A stretch of DNA of 9,473 nucleotides from NCBI GenBank assembly GCA_964483045.1, contig CAYZZK010000031.1, positions 1-9,473 on the forward strand, written 5' to 3'. Source of the DNA: JBBTYG01 sp964483045. Its GTDB lineage: Bacteria > Patescibacteriota > Minisyncoccia > UBA6257 > 2-01-FULL-56-20. The notes under the pieces are model-generated. The model made no database searches, was not told where the DNA came from, and saw only the letters and a program-made list of their open reading frames with translations. Numbering within the stretch: position 1 is the stretch's first letter; the number at the start of each line of letters is the position of its first letter. A program made the position numbers and the translations under genes. Positions 5,801 through 9,473 of this stretch are shown here, in pieces.

Positions 5801-7840
5801 GTGCGCCTTAAATGAATAATTGCCTACATTCAAGGGACCTTGCGGGAAAGCAGTCGCATCGGCAATTCCACCTGAAAGCGCAACCGAGCCCGAGGTTGTG
5901 GACGTCGGGACAGTGCACGTGCCATTTGTGAACCAGGCGAAGGTGACATTGCCAGTCGCAGTTCCATTGCTTCCGGTCACTGATACGCTGTCATGAACCG
6001 TCGTTCCTGCCGGAACAGAAGTTACAACCGAATGCGTAGCATCATGAATTGCAGTTACTACAGTCGGCGAAACTTGATTGATTGCGTTTGTGTAGGTACA
6101 CGTCACGATTCCACCGGAAGCCAAGCTAACTGTAGAAAGGCCGCTCACAGTACTGGTAACAAAAGTGCTGCCGGCCGTTCCTCCTGTTGTTACGCAGGAA
6201 ATGCTCTTAAGCGTCCAACCAGATACAACCGGCTGAGTTTCTGTGAAGTTGAAGGTTCCCGCAGGAAGACTACCGAATGTGATGGTGCTCGAATTCGTGG
6301 CGCTTGGATCAGTATCCAATGTGAACGAGCCGAAGTCACTCGTGAACGGGAAGCTAACTCCGGTCGCAGGGGTTGGATTTGTAACTTTTGTGATTGTTAT
6401 AGCTCCAGCCGGAAGAGTCACGGCGGGAATCGGGAGCGCTATTGAACCATTTGCTCCGGCAGATTGGTCCTGCAAATTGAAATGCTTCGATGCGCCATTA
6501 ATACCTCCGGCCCCCTTGAATGAAGTGGTATTCCAGCCACTATAAATTGCGGTTCCGTAAGTTGTATTCGCCGGAACAGCTCCTGCAGGGGCAAAAGCGC
6601 AATAGATGCTGGAAGCGACCGGACTAACAGGGTCCTGACAGCGCAATTTATCTTCGTGCCCAGTTGACCACACATACGAAGCAGCCATGTGTGCTTCGTA
6701 GAAAATTGTGACGGTATGAACTCCACTACTAAAAGAGGCGGGAAATTCTGAATTTGCGGCATGAATAGTGACTGGATCGATCCTGAAGCAGTGCTGCGCA
6801 GACGGCGAATTAGCTGGATCAGTTGTGCTACATGTATGCGCTCCAGCATCATAAGTGGCGTTAATAGTTCCCGTAGGCGTAAAAGCGTGCCAATTACCAG
6901 TTCCGGCAGGCCCTTCTGAAGCCGGACGCGCCGTACCATCTGGCAATCTTGAATTAGAACTACCCGTTACAGCGCAATCTACGCAAACCCTGAAGTTGCT
7001 GAACCCGTCAATAAAGATAACGTTGGAAATTTGTTCATCATATTCAACGTTAAAATTTGGAACTGCGGCGGTGATGCCGGTAACCGTGTACTGATACTGA
7101 ACCCAATCATTTTCAGAATAACCACTCTGATTTCCTGTTCCCCAGGTTGCGGCTCCTTTATCGTAGCCGGATTTATCATAGCCAATATTTGTTGGCGTAT
7201 CCGTAAACGTCGTCTGCGCGAGTTGGGTGCCGTCCGTGGTTGAGTTTGCAGTGACAGAATAAGTTGGTCGGTACGTGCCATCAAGCGTGTACGTCGTTGT
7301 AAAAGCGCCATTCGAATCGGCCGTTATGTTCTGTGTTGATTCCGTATATTCAGTCGTACCATCAGCACCATAACCAAAAATCTTCAGAACGATGTTCTGA
7401 AGCGCTTGAAAAAAGTTTCCAAATATAGAAGCCGTCTGTCCAGGATTGTAATCCGCTTGGTCGGTCGAGAGAGTCGGCGACTGAACCGGAGGAGCCGGGC
7501 TGGAATCTGTCGTTATCGTTTCTGTTGTCGGAGCCGATGTATCTGTCGTGACGACATCTGCACCAGAAGTTCCCGAAGTGTCGCCCGTTGTTGCCGAAGT
7601 TGTATCTGTCGTCGCATCCGGGGCAACGGTTGTATCTGTCGTTACCGTCGTGACCGACGTGTCGGTCGATGCGGTGACATCCATTGACGGGGCAGACGCA
7701 TCTGTCGACTGAACGGCAGAATCATCCGCCGTTTGTGCGTATGAAATGTTTATTAAATTCGACCCACCCGCGAAAACAACCTGCATCACGATGACCGAAA
7801 CTGCAAATCCGATCCTCGCCTTACCAATAAATTTATTCAT
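2900..7840 (-). CDS. Giant secreted modular surface protein (1646 aa) with Ig-like repeats
   Basis: Start ATG 7840; residues 1-35 are a signal peptide ending SYA. Order of modules: 37-121 Ser/Thr/Asp-rich stalk; 122-215 Ig-like domain (ADYNPGQTASIFG ... TYSVTA ... TFTDT); 216-475 a unique beta-rich domain with six Cys, including VCVDC at 285-289; 477-586 prealbumin-like domain (ITITKVTNP ... LPAGTFNFTETQP ... VTCTYTNA); 588-1029 four Ig-like repeats with HYSGD-type cores; 1030-1376 three repeats of a second kind (GGVSLTRA-GDGLS ends); 1377-1492 second prealbumin-like domain; 1493-1646 C-terminal domain with TLGFWQTH and LVAAKLNC. All 26 Cys pair up by module. There is no LPXTG, no C-terminal membrane helix and no catalytic motif, so attachment would rest on the C-terminal domain or on other partners. 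A role in adhesion, cell-cell contact or as a surface layer is inferred from architecture. Single-gene unit; the leader carries a candidate attenuator. Confidence 0.93.
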   Translation of the reverse strand: MNKFIGKARIGFAVSVIVMQVVFAGGSNLINISYAQTADDSAVQSTDASAPSMDVTASTDTSVTTVTTDTTVAPDATTDTTSATTGDTSGTSGADVVTTDTSAPTTETITTDSSPAPPVQSPTLSTDQADYNPGQTASIFGNFFQALQNIVLKIFGYGADGTTEYTESTQNITADSNGAFTTTYTLDGTYRPTYSVTANSTTDGTQLAQTTFTDTPTNIGYDKSGYDKGAATWGTGNQSGYSENDWVQYQYTVTGITAAVPNFNVEYDEQISNVIFIDGFSNFRVCVDCAVTGSSNSRLPDGTARPASEGPAGTGNWHAFTPTGTINATYDAGAHTCSTTDPANSPSAQHCFRIDPVTIHAANSEFPASFSSGVHTVTIFYEAHMAASYVWSTGHEDKLRCQDPVSPVASSIYCAFAPAGAVPANTTYGTAIYSGWNTTSFKGAGGINGASKHFNLQDQSAGANGSIALPIPAVTLPAGAITITKVTNPTPATGVSFPFTSDFGSFTLDTDPSATNSSTITFGSLPAGTFNFTETQPVVSGWTLKSISCVTTGGTAGSTFVTSTVSGLSTVSLASGGIVTCTYTNAINQVSPTVVTAIHDATHSVVTSVPAGTTVHDSVSVTGSNGTATGNVTFAWFTNGTCTVPTSTTSGSVALSGGIADATAFPQGPLNVGNYSFKAHYSGDSNYFAGDSSCEPLTVTKVSPTIATTLVPPGPVAIGAAVHDTSALSGATATAGGSVTYTVYTNNTCTATSTTAGTKTVTNGVVPDSDPVTFNSAGTFYWQAAYSGDTGNNAAVSGCQTETLVVNPNTPSISTTLSSSSIAIGTSIHDSSVLSGATATAGGTVTYHAYAGANTCSGTDLLNSTKTVTNGVVPDSANISFANAGTYSFQATYSGDVNNAGPVSSVCSTEQLVVNKSTPSPTTDTRNASGISGLTFAASTTVHDTATITGSVGTPTGSVVFDYFTNGTCSAPTSSTSAAIPLVNGFADGTSFAQGPLAAGQYSFLAHYSGDNNYNPSTASCEPFTIVDASIVLSPLAATNAVGANHVITVTVNQNDGTGVTPAPNGTLVTFSLVNSNGATASFVGGNTCTTTGGTCTVTINSPTAGSVAIHATTTFLVGGVSLTRATGDGLSTDSADAHKTYVDLQIKIDANSTNEINNSHTFTVTVKSDPGTGIFGAVSGATVTPGITGTGSLTGTGTCETGTTDVNGQCTIIVNSATPGTGTVSAATTVIVGGVSITRSLGDSLSGDSAKATKTWVDASITLSPLTATNNVNAPHTITATVTKDPGTGSVPASGVLVTFSLLNNTAGAAFVGGVNTCTTNVSGQCSVQINSATPGNVDIHATTTFSVGGVSLTRASGDGLSGDSANANKVYVAGKITIVKDAQPNDLIDFPFTGTAPLGNFLLDDDAGVADKGLNGDIDQSNSKASGFIAPGTYTVTETEPNSFWTFGGVTCVTTGTATPYTNITTSTTGVAINLAAGDDVTCTFVNIKQSPTRTLGFWQTHTAYTSGVFAAAPISSSMPIGSGIHKGFITTVNQLFGAFYSSIPKTSTGSQRNALDKARMVLLQQLVAAKLNCANFGCSAAIQTQISNADSVYATGTAAQILAAASQLDTYNNSGDTLTIGPAGSATPSISKLLADLLFWNTP
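3365..3712 (-). other. Second prealbumin-like domain segment of the giant protein
   Basis: Residues 1377-1492, KITIVKDAQP ... FIAPGTYTVTETEP ... CTFVNI. It is the counterpart of the domain at 6083-6412. Both carry the TV/TF-TETxP block and a C-terminal C-T-[YF] strand, with Cys pairs 549/581 and 1454/1485 at nearly equal spacing. The two copies bracket the seven Ig-like repeats. Confidence 0.8.
3713..4753 (-). repeat. Type-B tandem repeats (three copies, about 116 aa each)
   Basis: Copies at 4406-4753, 4061-4405 and 3713-4060 (residues 1030-1145, 1146-1260, 1261-1376). Each has a SI-LSPL-like start, a T-V-T-V strand with D-GTG, a Cys pair 7-11 residues apart with an INS-x-T/A block, and ends with VGGVS[LI]TR-x-x-GD-LS-DSA. 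They resemble bacterial Big/invasin-type Ig-like modules. Copies 1 and 3 are closest; copy 2 is more diverged. Codons differ between copies while residues are kept, which points to old duplication maintained at protein level. Confidence 0.85.
4754..6079 (-). repeat. Type-A tandem repeats (four copies, about 110 aa each)
   Basis: Copies at 5738-6079, 5417-5737, 5093-5416 and 4754-5092 (residues 588-701, 702-808, 809-916, 917-1029). Each has a VHD/IHD strand, a TG-V-[TF]-Y strand, an N-x-TC turn, an AG-[TY]-S-F/W strand, YSGD and a closing Cys. The two Cys are 50-52 residues apart in every copy, suggesting one disulfide per domain. Copies 1 and 4 resemble each other (SFxAHYSGDxNY, SCEP), as do 2 and 3 (SGATATAGG, TVTNGVVPDS), giving an A-B-B-A order. 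Confidence 0.88.
6083..6412 (-). other. First prealbumin-like domain segment of the giant protein
   Basis: Residues 477-586, with ITITKVTNPTPATGVSFPF, a Phe-rich strand SFTLDTD, LPAGTFNFTETQP and VTCTYTNA. This is a transthyretin/prealbumin-like surface module, often a spacer in secreted bacterial proteins. See the second copy near the C-terminus. Confidence 0.8.
7478..7732 (-). repeat. Ser/Thr/Asp-rich low-complexity stalk
   Basis: Residues 37-121, almost all Thr, Ser, Asp, Ala, Val and Pro with no Cys. The plus strand shows three exact copies of TGTATCTGTCGT (7538-7549, 7601-7612, 7631-7642) and several near copies. It is likely an extended linker that holds the folded domains away from the membrane; it may be glycosylated, but nothing here shows that. 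Confidence 0.8.
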
Positions 7841-7960
7841 GAAGATGAAATTTTTAATTTATTTTTTATTTTTATGACCTTTTTAATTTATACCGACGAA
7901 CCAAGCCCTGCGATCGGAAATCGCAAAACTTTAGGCACCCACTGTTATTTTTTACAGAAC

Positions 7961-7988
7961 AAAAAATCCATCCTGATTCAGGTATGGA
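7961..7988 (-). terminator. Intrinsic terminator inside the 5' leader of the giant gene (candidate attenuator)
   Basis: On the minus strand, TCCAT-(A)-CCTGA, one A, TCAGG-ATGGA makes a 10-bp stem with one bulged A, followed by six T residues (A-run 7961-7966). It lies about 40-68 nt downstream of the predicted start of transcription (~8029) and 120 nt before the ATG. No gene ends here to need it. GAACAAAA before the hairpin and TTTTGTTC after it are complementary (8007-8000 with 7964-7957) and could lengthen the stem or form a competing fold. Confidence 0.6.
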
Positions 7989-8035
7989 ATTTCCTCTTAT
8001 TTTGTTCGCTTCCCCTAGAGCTAAAAACTATAAGT

Positions 8036-8065
8036 AGTATACGCCGGGCGCGTATTTTCTGTCAA
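8036..8065 (-). promoter_or_regulatory. Promoter of the giant exoprotein gene
   Basis: On the minus strand, TTGACA (8065-8060), 18 nt and TATACT (8041-8036). The -35 is perfect and the -10 matches 5 of 6. RNA would start near 8029, leaving a leader of about 190 nt. The spacer carries the inverted repeat ATACGC-CGGGC-GCGTAT (8039-8055), which overlaps the -10 box and could bind a regulator. Confidence 0.7.
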
Positions 8066-8197
8066 ATCCCTTAAATTCCTCCCGCAAGCATGGATTTGCG
8101 GAGCCAGATACTGGAAGAAACTATATTCAGCCAAGAGAGATTTCTCCTCTTTCATACTCTCTCCATTTCAGCGTGGTATATTGGAAAATCGGAAGGC
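8066..8197. other. Intergenic stretch between two minus-strand units
   Basis: No convincing gene. It holds two small hairpin-forming inverted repeats: CTCCCGCAA/TTGCGGAG (8079-8103) and AAGAGAGA/TCTCCTCTT (about 8133-8152), each with one bulge. A 44-codon minus-strand frame (8155-8021) overlaps the giant gene's promoter and is probably chance. Confidence 0.4.
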
Positions 8198-8226
8198 AAA
8201 AAAACAACCTACTCGTAAGTAGGTTG
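8198..8226 (-). terminator. Intrinsic terminator of the upstream minus-strand unit
   Basis: Read on the minus strand, CAACCTACT-TACG-AGTAGGTTG is a perfect 9-bp stem with a 4-nt loop followed by seven T residues. The direction is unambiguous. It shows that a transcript runs leftward through 8227-8537, the region of the uncertain 82-aa frame and the structured elements. Confidence 0.85.
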
Positions 8227-8457
8227 CTCGAAGAAGAATGCTGGAAGTCGAGAAAGGATCATAGAAGGAGGATTTAAGGGTGAGGAACCCCATGGAAGAA
8301 AAAACTTTCCCGACTCCAGCACATTCACAAATTTTTTGAGAGCTAATTTTTTGAGAGCTAATTGAATAGTACTGCGGTTCATAAATTTCGCAATAGAATC
8401 ATTCAGAATTTTGGGGGCACCGCATTCGTTACCAGCTATAAAAAATAATCCAAACAT
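8209..8457 (-). CDS. Uncertain 82-aa hypothetical protein
   Basis: Frame from ATG 8457 to TAG 8209. I do not recognise it. It has no clear signal peptide (MFGLFFIAGNECG starts hydrophobic but is short) and no known motif. An in-frame 15-bp tandem duplication gives LALKKLALKK. Its ATG lies inside the 3' arm of a long hairpin and its stop lies inside the terminator hairpin, both odd for a real gene. A promoter and a terminator do frame this interval on the same strand, so the transcript is likely real while the protein is doubtful. It could instead be a non-coding RNA. Confidence 0.25.
   Translation of the reverse strand: MFGLFFIAGNECGAPKILNDSIAKFMNRSTIQLALKKLALKKFVNVLESGKFFLPWGSSPLNPPSMILSRLPAFFFEQPTYE
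8239..8321. repeat. Long imperfect inverted repeat
   Basis: TGCTGGAAGTCGAGAAAG (8239-8256) pairs with 8305-8321 with one bulge and one mismatch. An inner hairpin GGGT-GAGGA-ACCC (8278-8290) sits in the loop. It would fold as a branched stem in RNA of either strand, most likely in the minus-strand transcript that ends at 8198-8226. Confidence 0.6.
8331..8360. repeat. Exact tandem duplication of 15 bp
   Basis: ATTTTTTGAGAGCTA occurs twice without a gap (8331-8345 and 8346-8360), followed by ATT as the start of a third unit. The length is a multiple of three, so it would be neutral for the uncertain frame it lies in. It looks like a recent slippage event. Confidence 0.9.
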
Positions 8458-8537
8458 GGAAGCTAGATCAGGGGAAGATCTGCAATGAAGCAGATCGAGA
8501 TCTAGCCTCCATGTTTGGATTATTGCGTTTTTAAAGT
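8438..8537 (-). ncRNA. Candidate ~100-nt hairpin RNA or attenuated leader
   Basis: A predicted start near 8537 and a hairpin-plus-T-run end near 8438 define a short RNA. The two arms (8444-8469 and 8499-8524) are complementary over 26 bp with one exception, which is a G-U-type position on the plus-strand copy. An inner 7-bp stem GATCTGC/GCAGATC (8477-8483 and 8490-8496) is capped by a 6-nt loop. On the minus strand the 3' arm runs straight into six T residues, as in an intrinsic terminator. A 14-codon frame (ATG 8512 to TGA 8468, MEARSRSASLQIFP) lies wholly within the 5' half, which could make this a leader-peptide attenuator. No known RNA family is recognised. Confidence 0.45.
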
Positions 8538-8543
8538 TGCCGC

Positions 8544-8573
8544 TTTATATCATGCGGGCTATGCGCCTGTCAA
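8544..8573 (-). promoter_or_regulatory. Strong promoter of the hairpin RNA unit
   Basis: On the minus strand, TTGACA (8573-8568), 18 nt and TATAAA (8549-8544) preceded by TGA, an extended -10. The -35 is perfect and the -10 is 5 of 6. It points leftward, away from the aminopeptidase gene, with transcription starting near 8537. Confidence 0.7.
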
Positions 8574-8589
8574 TCCGAATCCAGAAACC

Positions 8590-8627
8590 ATTATCACCGA
8601 ATTCACGATCGTGAATTCGGTGATAAT
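8590..8627. repeat. Perfect 38-bp palindrome without spacer
   Basis: Two 19-bp arms, 8590-8608 (ATTATCACCGAATTCACGA) and 8609-8627, meet at the centre with no unpaired base. There is no T-run on either side, so it does not look like a usual terminator. It begins 17 bp upstream of the -35 box of the leftward promoter and ends 98 bp before the aminopeptidase start. It could be a site for a dimeric or tetrameric regulator of divergent transcription, a cruciform, or a processing or recombination site. Confidence 0.85.
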
Positions 8628-8724
8628 TTGAAACCTCTCGGGTTGCCCGGGAATTTGGCGCATGCGAAATGATTTCTAATTACGGAGTTTACAACCACGC
8701 CCCGAAGTTGATATGATTCGGATT

Positions 8725-9473
8725 ATGAAGATATCGTTGCGAACAAAGCCCTCATCCCCCGCCCTCCCGCTTGTATTTTTCCTTTCTGACAAAAAAACGC
8801 CGAACCGCATTCCCCTATTTGGGTTTTTGAATCCGGGGGAACGGGAATATCTTATGCAAATAGAAAAAGAAACCAGTGTTAAAGAAAAAGAAACAAAGGT
8901 GTTCGTTATGCCCGGAAGCGCACGCAAAATTATTTTAGTCGGCACCGGAGCAAGCTCCGCGGGAGCGATGGCCGGGATCGCCATGCGGATCGCCGTCCAG
9001 GCCGCAAAACGGGAGAAAATTACCTCTTTCGGTTTCTGGACAGAAAATGCCGGTCGAAATAAAAAAACCAGAAATCTCTACGAAGCCCTGGCGGCGAACG
9101 CCCTCATGGCAAATTTCGAATTCGTGAAATATAAGACCGCCCCCAAAGAAGGATTCAGCTTCATTCACGAAATAGAGGCATTTGCCGCAAAACCCAATAA
9201 GGATATTTCGGAAGGACTCCGCCGCGGTTTGGTCATTGGGGAGGAAATTAACAATTGTCGAGAACTTTCAAACACTCCGGGCGGAGATATGACGCCGCAG
9301 GCACTCGCAGAGCACGCGCTCAACGTTTCGGAAGGGCTTGGAATCAAAACAACTATTCTCGACCTAAAAAAAATCAAAGAGCTCGGCATGGGCGGAGTCG
9401 TCGGAGTTTCAAAGGGATCAAGCGAGCTCCCGCGATTTATCATTCAGGAATATATGAAGGGGCCGAAGAGCAA
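8725..9473 (+). CDS. pepA: Leucyl aminopeptidase (M17 family), N-terminal part
   Basis: The gene runs off the right edge after 249 codons. M17 enzymes are cytoplasmic hexameric metallo-aminopeptidases that release N-terminal residues from peptides in protein turnover. Residues 1-165 are the variable N-terminal domain (ARKIILVGTGASSAG at 66-80 is its typical strand-loop). The catalytic domain begins with NCRELSNTPGGDMTP (177-191), the family's hallmark N-x-x-R-x-L-x-N-x-P block, then GMGGVVGVSKGSSELPRF (221-238). The metal-binding and catalytic residues (the VGKG..FDSGG and NTDAEGRL blocks) lie outside the window. I chose ATG 8725 (MKIS) because M17 proteins commonly begin M-K/E-I; an in-frame ATG at 8713 is possible. 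There is no Shine-Dalgarno and no clear promoter: TTGGCG ... TAATTA near 8656-8683 is weak. Confidence 0.9.
   Translation, partial: MKISLRTKPSSPALPLVFFLSDKKTPNRIPLFGFLNPGEREYLMQIEKETSVKEKETKVFVMPGSARKIILVGTGASSAGAMAGIAMRIAVQAAKREKITSFGFWTENAGRNKKTRNLYEALAANALMANFEFVKYKTAPKEGFSFIHEIEAFAAKPNKDISEGLRRGLVIGEEINNCRELSNTPGGDMTPQALAEHALNVSEGLGIKTTILDLKKIKELGMGGVVGVSKGSSELPRFIIQEYMKGPKS

Noticed and set aside
8001..8040. Resemblance to a preQ1 riboswitch on the plus strand (CTAAAAACTA block)
   Set aside because: The required stem and upstream half are absent and no gene follows on that strand.
8039..8055. ATACGC/GCGTAT hairpin with TTTT as a plus-strand terminator
   Set aside because: No plus-strand gene precedes it, the stem is only 6 bp, and it overlaps the -10 box of a strong minus-strand promoter.
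8021..8155. 44-codon minus-strand frame preceded by GGAG
   Set aside because: It overlaps the promoter of the giant gene and two hairpins, and has no recognisable features; probably chance.
8280..8339. Perfect AAGGAGG (8265-8271) 8 nt before a GTG on the plus strand
   Set aside because: It opens only 19 codons, no other gene here uses such a site, and no plus-strand promoter was found.
1..9473. CRISPR array, tRNA, rRNA, tmRNA or RNase P RNA, insertion sequence
   Set aside because: No regularly spaced repeats, no T-loop GGTTCRA pattern, no transposase frame and no terminal inverted repeats around a gene were seen.

Overview
This window looks like a chromosomal stretch from an uncultured bacterium. 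A Patescibacteria (Candidate Phyla Radiation) lineage is my best guess. It rests on short monocistronic genes, each with its own intrinsic terminator, on AT-rich 5' leaders without a Shine-Dalgarno sequence, and on the mix of a prodomain-less S53 peptidase, a DUF1059 protein and a giant modular exoprotein. No rRNA, tRNA or ribosomal protein gene is present to fix the taxonomy. The standard genetic code works throughout, and every complete assigned gene ends in TAA. Base composition is mixed: genes are moderately GC-rich and the leaders are very AT-rich.

Layout. The left edge (1-740, minus) holds the N-terminal part of an exported sedolisin-type (S53) serine peptidase with its own TTGACA promoter. 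Divergent from it is a small plus-strand protein (974-1459) with a PD-(D/E)XK-like D...QxK motif. Its promoter region contains a perfect 7-4-7 inverted repeat that looks like a repressor operator. Next come three minus-strand single-gene units, each with a terminator: a 207-aa secreted protein (1630-2253), a 65-aa DUF1059 protein (2550-2747) and a 1646-aa secreted protein (2900-7840). The giant protein runs: signal peptide, Ser/Thr/Asp-rich stalk, Ig-like domain, a unique ~260-aa domain, a prealbumin-like domain, four Ig-like repeats of one family, three of a second family, a second prealbumin-like domain, and a C-terminal GFWxTH domain.

The 7841-8724 interval has no convincing protein gene but is dense in signals. 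Two consensus-like minus-strand promoters (TTGACA-18-TATACT and TTGACA-18-TATAAA) are each followed closely by an intrinsic terminator. In the first case the terminator sits in the 5' leader of the giant gene. In the second, a 26-bp hairpin with a T-run ends a ~100-nt RNA. A 38-bp perfect palindrome with no spacer lies just upstream of the second promoter. The right edge (8725-9473, plus) is the N-terminal part of an M17 leucyl aminopeptidase.

How it fits together. Three of the six assigned proteins are exported (S53 peptidase, 207-aa protein, giant exoprotein), so this is partly a secretome segment. Paired cysteines in the exported proteins suggest folding in an oxidising compartment. The most noteworthy part is regulatory: apparent premature terminators directly behind strong promoters, which suggests attenuation control of the giant surface protein and a hairpin RNA beside it. 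This is read from sequence alone and has not been tested.
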